64,000 nucleotides of DNA, taken from assembly GCF_029968035.1 (NCBI RefSeq), contig NZ_JASCIQ010000001.1, positions 348,259 through 412,258 on the forward strand, written 5' to 3'. Origin of the DNA: Streptomyces cavernicola (GTDB lineage Bacteria; Actinomycetota; Actinomycetes; Streptomycetales; Streptomycetaceae). This document shows positions 37,550-46,083 of the stretch, in pieces; the first letter of the stretch is position 1; each line of letters starts with the position of its first letter. The position numbers and the translations under genes were made by a program. Under the pieces are notes generated by a model that saw only the letters and a list, made by a program, of their open reading frames with translations, ran no database searches and had not been told where the DNA came from.

Positions 37550-37644
37550 GCTGATCGCGCAGTTCCCCGCGCCCCTGTAGGGCGCCGCCCAAATTCAGCC
37601 CCTCCGGCGTTTGAGGAGCGGGGGTCCGGGGGCGGAGCCCCCGC
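37550..37644. repeat. REP-like Streptomyces intergenic repeats, copy 2
   Basis: Two motifs that I recall as common in Streptomyces intergenic DNA are joined here: CTGATCGCGCAGTTCCCCGC (37551-37570) with its GCCCCT continuation, and TTCAGCCCCTCCGGCGTTTG with the hairpin GGGGGCGGAGCCCCC after it. The element lies in the 261-bp gap between the convergent GH38 and sensor-kinase genes and may terminate transcription. Confidence 0.65.
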
Positions 37645-37716
37645 AGCCGACGGCAGTCTTTCGGGAAGGGGCGGGGAGGGGATCCGAATCGGGGTGCGGG
37701 GCGGAGTCCCGTTGGG

Positions 37717-39117
37717 TCAACCCGCCGTGCGCGGCAACGTCACCGTGACCCGCAACCCCCGCGGCGCGTTCGGGCCGTACGCGATGGACCCCCCACCCGC
37801 CGCGAGCAACGCCCGCGTGATGGACAACCCGAGCCCCGACCCCTTCACATTCTGATGCCGCCCGCTGCGCCAGAAGCGATCGCCGATCCGCTCCAGCTCG
37901 TCCTCCGCGAGCCCCGGCCCCCCGTCGGCGACGACGATCGTCGCGGAAGAGCCGTTGGACGCGACGGTCACCGTCACCGCCTCCCCCGACGGCGTGAACT
38001 TCAACGCGTTGTCCACCACCGCGTCGAGCGCACTGGACAGCGCCACCGGATCGGCCCACGCGGTCGCCGCCGCGAGCCCCTCGCAGCGCAGCTCCACCCC
38101 GCGGTCCTCGGCCAACGGCCGCCACGCGTCGACGCGTTCCACGGCCAGCTCCCCGATGTCCGTGAGCTGCAGATCCGCGGGCGCGTGCTCGGCGAGGGCC
38201 AGGTCGAGCAGGTCGTCCAGGACCTGCGCGAGCCGCTTGCCCTCGGTGCGTACGGACGCGATCTCCTCGTTGTCCTCGGGGAGTTCGAGCGCGAGCAGCT
38301 CGATCCGGAGGAGCAGCGCGGCCAGCGGGTTGCGCAACTGGTGCGAGGCGTCCGCGACGAACGCCCGCTGCTGTTCGAGGACGTCCTCCACATGGTCGGC
38401 CATCTCGTTGAACGACCGTGCGAGCCGCCGCAGTTCGGGCGGTCCGCCCGCGGCCGCGACCCGGGACTTGAGCCGCCCCGTCGCGATGTCGTGCGTGGTC
38501 GCGTCGAGCACGCCCACCGGCTTCAGGACCCACCCGGTGAGCCGCAGCGCCGCCCCGATCGCGAGCAGCATCGCCGCGAACTCGCCCGCCCCGACGAGCC
38601 ACCAGCCGTGCTGCGTCTCGGACCGCATCTTGTCCGTGGGCGAGTCGGTGACGACGACGGCGACGACGTCCCCGTCCCGGATCACGGAGGACGCCACGTA
38701 CAGCCGGCGCTCCTGCCACGGCCAGACCTGCTTGGGGTCGTGGCTGCCGCGCCCGGCGAGCGCCTCGCGGAACGCCTCCTCGCCCTCGCCGTCCTCCGGC
38801 ACCTGGAAGTTGCCCGCGCTGGCCATGACGGCGCCGTCGCGGTAGAAGACGCCGGCCTTGATGCCGTACACCTCGTGGTAGCGGACCAGCTGCTTCTCCA
38901 GGGTGGCGCGCCGCTCGTCCTTGCGCACCTGCCGTGATCCGGAAGGGCGTTGGGTGACGTACTGCGCGAGTCCGGCGAAGCGGGCGGTGTCGTCGATGCG
39001 GTCGATGACGACCTTCTGCTGCTGCGCCGCGGCGATGCTGACCGCGAGCGGGAAGCCGAGCGCGAGCAGCACACCCGCCATGAGGACGATGAGCAGCGGG
39101 AGGAGACGGGTCCGCAC
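37717..39117 (-). CDS. gluK: Sensor histidine kinase, GluK-like
   Basis: 466 residues. Membrane segment 1 (about 5-27), an extracytoplasmic sensing domain of about 130 residues, membrane segment 2 (WWLVGAGEFAAMLLAIGAAL), a HAMP region and a kinase core with the H box DASHQLRNPLAAL and G boxes DGGPGLAEDEL and GSGLGLSI. Start is GTG at 39117, 8 bp after the response-regulator stop. The pair is divergent from gluABCD, the position described for GluR-GluK in S. coelicolor (recalled), which senses glutamate; the name rests mainly on that position. Confidence 0.82.
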   Translation of the reverse strand: MRTRLLPLLIVLMAGVLLALGFPLAVSIAAAQQQKVVIDRIDDTARFAGLAQYVTQRPSGSRQVRKDERRATLEKQLVRYHEVYGIKAGVFYRDGAVMASAGNFQVPEDGEGEEAFREALAGRGSHDPKQVWPWQERRLYVASSVIRDGDVVAVVVTDSPTDKMRSETQHGWWLVGAGEFAAMLLAIGAALRLTGWVLKPVGVLDATTHDIATGRLKSRVAAAGGPPELRRLARSFNEMADHVEDVLEQQRAFVADASHQLRNPLAALLLRIELLALELPEDNEEIASVRTEGKRLAQVLDDLLDLALAEHAPADLQLTDIGELAVERVDAWRPLAEDRGVELRCEGLAAATAWADPVALSSALDAVVDNALKFTPSGEAVTVTVASNGSSATIVVADGGPGLAEDELERIGDRFWRSGRHQNVKGSGLGLSITRALLAAGGGSIAYGPNAPRGLRVTVTLPRTAG

Positions 39118-39125
39118 CGGGCGGC

Positions 39126-39842
39126 CTAGGCCTGGGCGGGGGCGACGAGGCGGTAGCCGACTCCGCGCACCGTCTCGATCAGCGCCGGGCTGCGCAACTT
39201 GGAGCGGAGCGAGGCGACATGGACCTCAAGGGTCCGGCCCGTGCCCTCCCAACTCGTGCGCCACACCTCGCTGATGATCTGCTCCCGGCGGAACACCACA
39301 CCGGGCCGCTGCGCGAGCAGCGCGAGCAGGTCGAACTCCTTGCGGGTCAGCTGCACGCTCTGCCCGGCCACGCTCACCTGCCGGGTGGGCAGTTCGATGC
39401 GTACGGGACCGAGGTGCAGCGAGTCGTCGCCGGGCCCGGCGGCCTCCTCGGGCACGGTGCGCCGGCTGACGGCGTGGATCCGGGCCAGCAACTCGCCGGC
39501 GTCGTACGGCTTGACCACGTAGTCGTCGGCACCGAGGTTGAGGCCGTGTATGCGGCTGCGGACGTCGGCGCGGGCGGTCACCATGATCACGGGCGTTGCG
39601 GTGCGCTTGCGGATCTTGCCGCAGACCTCGTAGCCGTCCTGGTCGGGCAGGCCCAGGTCCAAAAGCACCACGCCGAAGCCGGACTTGGCGGCCTTGTCGG
39701 GATCGTCGGAGTCCGGCGGGAGCAGCGCCCGCAGCGCCTCCTCGCCGCTGCGCGCGTGCACGACCTCGAAGCCGTGCCGGGCGAGCACCGCCGAGAGCGC
39801 GGCGGCCACATGATCGTCGTCCTCGACGAGCAACAGCCTCAT
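39126..39842 (-). CDS. gluR: OmpR-family response regulator, GluR-like
   Basis: 238 residues. Receiver domain with acidic pocket (VEDDD) and phosphorylation site D58-59 region in VVLLDLGLPDQDG, switch Thr in VTARAD and Lys in VVKPYD. The winged-helix output domain ends RTLEVHVASLRSKL and VRGVGYRLV. The ATG is first in a two-gene operon with the kinase. By position it should control the divergent gluABCD operon through the 296-bp shared region. Confidence 0.85.
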   Translation of the reverse strand: MRLLLVEDDDHVAAALSAVLARHGFEVVHARSGEEALRALLPPDSDDPDKAAKSGFGVVLLDLGLPDQDGYEVCGKIRKRTATPVIMVTARADVRSRIHGLNLGADDYVVKPYDAGELLARIHAVSRRTVPEEAAGPGDDSLHLGPVRIELPTRQVSVAGQSVQLTRKEFDLLALLAQRPGVVFRREQIISEVWRTSWEGTGRTLEVHVASLRSKLRSPALIETVRGVGYRLVAPAQA

Positions 39843-40138
39843 TCCGGCTCCCTTCAGTTCACGGTTCGTACGACTGATTCGTGGATCGTGCGGTTCCCTG
39901 CGCGCGCACGCGCGGACGCACCAAGGCAGTCACGCCGATGAACGAGCACCCCGTCAAGGCCGTTCGGGTCACGGCCGGGTTCCGTTATGCAGCCGGTACG
40001 GAGCTCGGGCGTCCCGTTCACACGGAGTGTCCGGTTGCAGCCGGATCGTTATGCTCAATTTCCCCTCAGATGTAATGACGCTGGTCGTACGGGATTACTA
40101 CTGTCCTCCCAACCGAGGAGGATGGAGCAAGAACCCCC
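39843..40138. promoter_or_regulatory. Divergent control region gluR / gluA
   Basis: This 296-bp region must hold promoters for both the two-component genes and gluABCD. The right end is AT-richer; ATGACG (40075-40080) and TACTGT (40099-40104) with an 18-bp spacer are a weak candidate promoter for gluA. No confident GluR site could be picked out. Confidence 0.4.
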
Positions 40139-40915
<777 letters not shown>

Positions 40916-41071
40916 CGGACCCCGCGGCGCCCAGGTTTCCAGGACCCGGCCGCCCGCAGACGTCCCTGCGCCGGACCCGCCTCGAAAGCTCCGCCTTGCT
41001 GAAAGGTCCGCTTTGAAGGCTCCCGCCCGCACACGTCTCCTCAGCACCTGACGACACGAAGGATGTGCACC

Positions 41072-41992
41072 ATGAAGCTCCGTAAGTCCGCAGCCACCGC
41101 GGCCGTCGTGGCCGCCCTCGCCCTGACCGCCACCGCGTGCGGCGGCAAGCAGGGCGCCGCAGGCGACGGCGGCAAGGGCCCCGACACCTCGGGCACCAAG
41201 GCCCTCAAGTACGAGGTGAAGAAGGACGCCAAGGTCGACTCCCCGGTCTTCGAGGCGGCCAAGAAGCGCGGCAAGCTGATCATCGGCGCCAAGGCCGACC
41301 AGCCGTACCTGGGCTTCGAGGACCAGTCGACCAAGGAGCGCTCCGGCTTCGACATCGAGATCGCCAAGATGATCGCGGCGGACCTCGGCTTCTCCCCGAA
41401 GCAGATCGAGTGGAAGACGGTCGACTCCGGCGCCCGCGAGACCGCCGTCTCCAAGGGCGACGTCGACCTGATGATCGGCACGTACACGATCAACGACGAG
41501 CGCAAGAAGCAGGTCGACTTCGTCGGCCCGTACTTCCACGCCGGCGCCTCCCTCCTGGTCCGCAAGGACGAGAAGGACATCAAGGGCCCCGAGACCGTGC
41601 GCGGCAAGAAGGTCTGCTCGATCGTCGGCTCCACGCCGCTGCAGAACATCAAGAAGCCGAAGTACGGCGCCAAGGTCACCGAGCTGTCCAAGTACTCGGA
41701 GTGCGTGGCCCAGCTGCTCAACAACCAGATCGACGCCGTCACCACCGACGACGCGATCCTGATGGGCTACGCCGCGCAGAACGAGGGCAAGCTCAAGGTC
41801 GTCGGCAAGCCGTTCTCGGACGAGCCGTACGGCGTCGGCCTGAAGAAGGGCGACAAGGCCCTGCAGAAGGCCGTCGCGGACGCCATCACGGCGCACACGG
41901 ACAACGGCGACTACAAGAAGGCCTTCGACGCCACCCTCGGCAAGTCCGGCTCCGAGTACAAGGACCCGCCGGCCTTCACCGACCCGAAGTAA
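41072..41992 (+). CDS. gluB: Glutamate-binding lipoprotein
   Basis: 306 residues, family 3 solute-binding protein with lipobox LTATAC near Cys23. The ligand domain shows KLIIGAKADQPYLGF, SGFDIEIAKMIAADLG and DLMIGTYTINDERKKQVDFVG (split here for length), all typical of glutamate binders. The ATG at 41072 has GAAGG upstream; an ATG 9 bases earlier overlaps that site and is less likely. A 146-bp gap follows before gluC. Confidence 0.93.
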   Translation: MKLRKSAATAAVVAALALTATACGGKQGAAGDGGKGPDTSGTKALKYEVKKDAKVDSPVFEAAKKRGKLIIGAKADQPYLGFEDQSTKERSGFDIEIAKMIAADLGFSPKQIEWKTVDSGARETAVSKGDVDLMIGTYTINDERKKQVDFVGPYFHAGASLLVRKDEKDIKGPETVRGKKVCSIVGSTPLQNIKKPKYGAKVTELSKYSECVAQLLNNQIDAVTTDDAILMGYAAQNEGKLKVVGKPFSDEPYGVGLKKGDKALQKAVADAITAHTDNGDYKKAFDATLGKSGSEYKDPPAFTDPK

Positions 41993-42148
41993 TGCTGTCC
42001 GCCCCGCTCCGTACGCACCTTCGGGCGCGGCGGGGCGGGGCGATCCATGTGCGCCTCGCTGCCGGACCCTCTTCTCTAGACCCTTCCCTCTAGGCCAGGG
42101 CCCCGTCGCGAAGACCTGCGACCGTCGCGAACCCCTCGCGGAGAATTC

Positions 42149-42796
42149 ATGAACGTACTGCTCGACAACCTGTCGCTGTTTCGCGAGGGGTTCATCGGGA
42201 CCCTGGAGTTGACCGGGGCCAGCGCCCTGGTGGCGATGGTGCTCGGCGTGATCATCGCCGGGTTCCGGGTCTCGCCCGTCCCGCCGCTGCGGATATTCGG
42301 GACCCTCTGGGTCACCCTGCTCCGCAACACCCCGCTGACGCTGCTGTTCCTCGTGGCGTTCTTCGTGGTGCCGAAGGTCCTCTTCCCGGACCTCGACTCC
42401 TTCCTGCTGGCCGTCGCCGCCTGCGGTTTCTACACCTCCGCGTTCGTCGCGGAAGCGGTGCGCTCCGGCATCAACACGGTGCCGCTCGGCCAGGCCGAGG
42501 CCGCCCGCTCGATCGGCATGACGTTCACGCAGACCATGCGCCTGATCGTGCTCCCGCAGGCCACCCGCACCGTGGTGCCGCCGCTCTCCAGCATCTTCAT
42601 CGCGCTCACGAAGAACACCGCGATCGCCGGCGCCTTCAACAACGTCGACCTGTTCAACGTCTCCAAGACGCTGAGCAACGACGGCTACGACATCGCGGTG
42701 ATCTTCATCTGGATCACCCTCGCGTATCTGATCGTCACGTACGCCATCAACGGTCTCTTCCGGCTGTTGGAGCACCGCCTGGAGGTCGCCCGATGA
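42149..42796 (+). CDS. gluC: Glutamate ABC importer permease 1
   Basis: 215 residues with membrane segments and the EAA loop VPLGQAEAARSIGMTFTQTM, preceded by TLLRNTPLTLLFLV typical of polar amino acid permeases. Its stop overlaps the ATG of gluD (ATGA), indicating coupled translation. Confidence 0.92.
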   Translation: MNVLLDNLSLFREGFIGTLELTGASALVAMVLGVIIAGFRVSPVPPLRIFGTLWVTLLRNTPLTLLFLVAFFVVPKVLFPDLDSFLLAVAACGFYTSAFVAEAVRSGINTVPLGQAEAARSIGMTFTQTMRLIVLPQATRTVVPPLSSIFIALTKNTAIAGAFNNVDLFNVSKTLSNDGYDIAVIFIWITLAYLIVTYAINGLFRLLEHRLEVAR

Positions 42797-43734
42797 GCGC
42801 GAGCGTTCTCTTCGACGCCCCCGGCCCCAAGGCCCGGGTCCGCAACATCATCTACACCGTCGTCGGCTCCGCCGCCCTGCTCGGCGGCATCGCCTGGGTG
42901 ATCCTGCGCCTCAACGAGAAGGGCGAGTTCGACCCCGCCCTGTGGGACATCTTCAACTACGCGGGCATCCGCCAGAACATCCTCGAAGCGCTGCTCGCCA
43001 CCCTCAAGGTGTTCGCGCTCGCCGGTGTCTTCTCGCTGGTCTTCGCGGTCGTCCTGTGCGTGGCGCGGCTCTCCGACCACCGCCCGGTGCGCTGGTTCGC
43101 GGTCGTCTTCATCGACCTGTTCCGCTCGATCCCGCTGCTGATCACGATCTTCGCCCTGTGGGTCGGCATCCTCGGCACGATGTCGCCGTTCTGGGCGCTC
43201 GTCGTCGGCCTGACGATCTACAACGGCTGCGTCCAGGCCGAGGTGCTGCGCGCCGGCGTCAACGCCGTCCCGAAGGGCCAGAAGGAAGCGGCGTACGCGA
43301 TCGGCCTGCGCAAGTCCCAGGTCCTGACCCTGGTGCTGTTCCCGCAGGCGATCCGCTCGATGCTGCCGACGATCATCAGCCAGCTCGTGGTGACCCTCAA
43401 GGACACCTCGCTCGGCTTCATGATCCTCTACCCGGAGCTGCTGCACTCGGCCCGCCTGATCGCCAACAACACGCCCGTCAACGGCGTTTACCCGTTCGTC
43501 CAGACGGTCGCCGTCTTCGGCGCCATCTACATCGGCCTCTGCCTGGTCCTGTCGTGGCTCGCCACCTGGATCGAGAAGCGGGGGCGGAAGGCGAAGACGG
43601 GGATCAAGGTGGCCCACGCCGAGGAGCCGGCCGCCTCGGACGTGGCCCCGGCGCCGGGAGCCCCCGTCGTCTCCGCCGCCGACCCCCGGGGCGAGACCAT
43701 CGTCACCGACAAGGCGCCGGGCAAGGACAACTGA
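42793..43734 (+). CDS. gluD: Glutamate ABC importer permease 2
   Basis: 313 residues with the signature FRSIPLLITIFALW and EAA loop VPKGQKEAAYAIGLRKSQVL. It has a longer N-terminus than gluC and a 60-residue charged C-terminal tail. It closes the gluABCD operon and is followed within 40 bp by a strong terminator. Confidence 0.92.
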   Translation: MSASVLFDAPGPKARVRNIIYTVVGSAALLGGIAWVILRLNEKGEFDPALWDIFNYAGIRQNILEALLATLKVFALAGVFSLVFAVVLCVARLSDHRPVRWFAVVFIDLFRSIPLLITIFALWVGILGTMSPFWALVVGLTIYNGCVQAEVLRAGVNAVPKGQKEAAYAIGLRKSQVLTLVLFPQAIRSMLPTIISQLVVTLKDTSLGFMILYPELLHSARLIANNTPVNGVYPFVQTVAVFGAIYIGLCLVLSWLATWIEKRGRKAKTGIKVAHAEEPAASDVAPAPGAPVVSAADPRGETIVTDKAPGKDN

Positions 43735-43772
43735 CGGACCGTCGGACCGTACCGTCGAAAAACTGAACAACC

Positions 43773-43803
43773 CGGAGGCAGCGACGTCACGTCGCTGCCT
43801 CCG
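43773..43803 (+). terminator. Terminator of gluABCD
   Basis: A perfect 14-bp stem (cggaggcagcgacg with its complement) around a 3-base loop lies 38 bp after gluD. Confidence 0.85.
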
Positions 43804-43932
43804 TCACTTGACGCAAGCACCGGCAATAGGTTGCATACGTTCTGTGATCGCGCACCCTGCCCCAACTGCCAGAAACAGCACGCCCTTCAGGGCCCTCCCC
43901 GAGGCCCTCTCCCTGGCAGGAGGCGCGGCGCC

Positions 43933-45762
43933 GTGGACCCGGTGATCGTCGTCGGAGCGGGACCCGTCGGGCTCACCCTCTCCCTCGCACTCGCCCACGC
44001 CGGAGTCCCGTCGGTCGTCCTGGACGAGGGCCCCGGCAAGGAAGAACAGCGCCCGGCGCGCACCGCCGTACTCCGCGAGGACACTGCCGACCTGGTCGCG
44101 CGGCTCACGGGACGCGACTTCTCCGAAGCCCGCTGGGCCGGCTGGCGCTCCTACCGCCGCAAGCAGGAGATGCGCCGGCACGCCTTCACCGTCGACGAGG
44201 TGAGCCCCGCCCCCGTCCACCTCGTCCAGCACACCCTCACCTCCGCGCTGCGCGAGGCCGTCGCCGACGAGCCTCTCGTCAAGCTCGCGCCGGACAGCCG
44301 CGTCGACGCCGTCGAGCAGGACGCCCACGGCGTCTCCGCCCACACCCGCAGCCCCAAGAGCGCCTGGTGGCGCGGGAGTTACCTGGTCGGCTGCGACGGC
44401 CCGCGCTCCACCGTGCGCAAGCTCCTCGACATCCGCTTCCCCGGCCGCACCGCCGTCGAACGGCACGCGGTCGCCGCCCTGCGCGCCGAGCTGCCCTGGC
44501 CCGGCGAGGCCGTGCTGCACCGGCTTCCCCCGTGGCCGGGCGCCGCCGCGGAGATCACCGCACGCCCGCTGCCCGAGGGCGCCTGGCGCCTCGACTGGCT
44601 GCTCCCCGCCCGCAGCGAACTCATCACTCCCGATGTTCTGTTGTCAAAGATCCGTGACACTCTCGCCGGCTGGTGCGGCGGCAGCACCCCGCCGTACGAC
44701 CTCCTCGACACCGGCGTCCACACCGTGCACCACCGTCTCGCCCGCAGCTGGCGCTCCCGGCGCTGCTTCCTCGCCGGGGACGCCGCCCATCTGCTCGGCG
44801 CCCTCGCCACCCAGGGCGTCGACGAGGGCCTGCGCGACGCCGACAACCTCTCCTGGAAGCTCGCCCAGTGCTGGCACCAGGGCGAGTCCGACGCGCTCCT
44901 CGACAGCTACCAGGCCGAGCGCCGCAGCTCCGTCGCCGCCCGCCTGCGCGCCGCCGACCAGGCCCTGCCGATACTGCGCGGAGGCGGCGGCCTGCGCGCC
45001 TACGTACCGGGCACCGCCCGCGGCCACGACGCCCTCCTCACCGACGGCCACGTCGGCCGCGGCCCTCTCGGATCCGGCCCCTCCTACGCCAACTCCCTTC
45101 TGTCGCCCGACACTTCGACCCCCTCCGCGGTCACGACCGTCACCCCACAGGGCTCCCCGGTGGCCGACGTGCCGGTCACGGTTCCCGACGGGACCACCTC
45201 CCGGCTGCGCGACCGGCTCGGCCGCGGCCGCTTCCTCGTCCTCCTGATCGCCCCGGGCACCGGCGTCTGGGAACGACGGCACTGGATGACCGCCGGGGTC
45301 ATGCCCCGCCTCGCCGCCGCGGTGACCGCCCTGCCGGTACCCGGCGAACTCCTCGTCGCCGAGCGCTACCCCGGCGCCGGCGCCCACACCGTCCTCCTCA
45401 TCCGCCCCGACGGCCACCTCGTCACGGCCCTCAACGGCGTCCGCCCCGCCGAGCTGTACGCAGCAGCGGACACGGCACGGGGCGGGCCCCCTGCCGAGCC
45501 TTCCTCCCCCGAGCCTTCCTCCTCCGAGGGGGCGCCCTCCGAGCGGGTGTCTGCCGAGCGGGTGTCTGCCGAGGTGCTGGTCGACGAGGGCACCGACCTC
45601 GCGGCCGGCCCCCAGCAGCCCGCGTCCGACGCCGCGCCTCCGACCGACGCCGAGCCCGCCACGGACGCCGACCCCAGCACCGCCTCCGACGCTGCAGCCT
45701 CCACCTCCACCTCTGACGCCTCCAGCGACAGCGACAGCGACAGCGACAGCGCGAACCTTTAG
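43933..45762 (+). CDS. FAD-dependent monooxygenase with Ser/Asp-rich tail
   Basis: 609 residues, aromatic-hydroxylase type flavoprotein. FAD motifs are VIVVGAGPVGLTLSLALA at the start, GCDGPRSTVRKLL in the middle and CFLAGDAAHLLGALATQG later, followed by DADNLSWKLA. The GTG at 43933 has AGGAGG at a good distance. The last 90 residues are low-complexity, rich in Ser, Asp, Pro and Ala, and end in a DSDSDSDS run, unusual for this family. Substrate is unknown; no biosynthetic neighbours suggest one. Confidence 0.82.
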   Translation: MDPVIVVGAGPVGLTLSLALAHAGVPSVVLDEGPGKEEQRPARTAVLREDTADLVARLTGRDFSEARWAGWRSYRRKQEMRRHAFTVDEVSPAPVHLVQHTLTSALREAVADEPLVKLAPDSRVDAVEQDAHGVSAHTRSPKSAWWRGSYLVGCDGPRSTVRKLLDIRFPGRTAVERHAVAALRAELPWPGEAVLHRLPPWPGAAAEITARPLPEGAWRLDWLLPARSELITPDVLLSKIRDTLAGWCGGSTPPYDLLDTGVHTVHHRLARSWRSRRCFLAGDAAHLLGALATQGVDEGLRDADNLSWKLAQCWHQGESDALLDSYQAERRSSVAARLRAADQALPILRGGGGLRAYVPGTARGHDALLTDGHVGRGPLGSGPSYANSLLSPDTSTPSAVTTVTPQGSPVADVPVTVPDGTTSRLRDRLGRGRFLVLLIAPGTGVWERRHWMTAGVMPRLAAAVTALPVPGELLVAERYPGAGAHTVLLIRPDGHLVTALNGVRPAELYAAADTARGGPPAEPSSPEPSSSEGAPSERVSAERVSAEVLVDEGTDLAAGPQQPASDAAPPTDAEPATDADPSTASDAAASTSTSDASSDSDSDSDSANL

Positions 45763-45883
45763 AGGTCCTGACAAAGGCGTTGGACGTGTCGGTGGGTGAT
45801 GAGGCATGTGGCGAGTCCGAGGCGAGGGCGTCGTACTGGCCTTGGAGTTGCGCGAGCTGGCACCCATCGACCAACGATCAGAT
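45763..45883. other. Possible remnant of an inserted element
   Basis: About 120 bp between the monooxygenase stop and the first terminal-repeat copy. No supported gene is seen. Since the adjacent repeat points towards it, it may be the inner end of a larger lost insertion element. Confidence 0.3.
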
Positions 45884-46083
45884 GAACCGGAGGAGATGGC
45901 CTAGGTCGTTTCCTTCGGATCAGGCCGGATCCGGTCGGCGGTGCCGTTCGGTCGAGTCGAGCGGGGTCTGGTGCGTGCAGCGACAACGCCGTGGGGGTCC
46001 CCCCTGCTCGAGCGGAGCCGAGAGCTTGGGGGAGTGCGTGCCACACCCCGCGCCCCCGGCAAGATCCGAAGGAGACGGCCTAG
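45884..46083. mobile_element. MITE-like element with related inverted terminal repeats
   Basis: Two 21-bp inverted repeats, 45901-45921 (starting CTAGGTCGTTTCCTTCGGAT) and 46063-46083 (ending in the reverse of CTAGGCCGTCTCCTTCGGAT), match with 2 mismatches and bound a 183-bp non-coding element. A third related copy at 45884-45904, in opposite orientation, shares the CTAG at 45901-45904 and has 3 mismatches to the right repeat. It looks like the end of a second element joined head to head. CTAG is probably the target site. The inside holds a GC hairpin (about 45992-46033) common in Streptomyces. No transposase is present. Confidence 0.6.
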
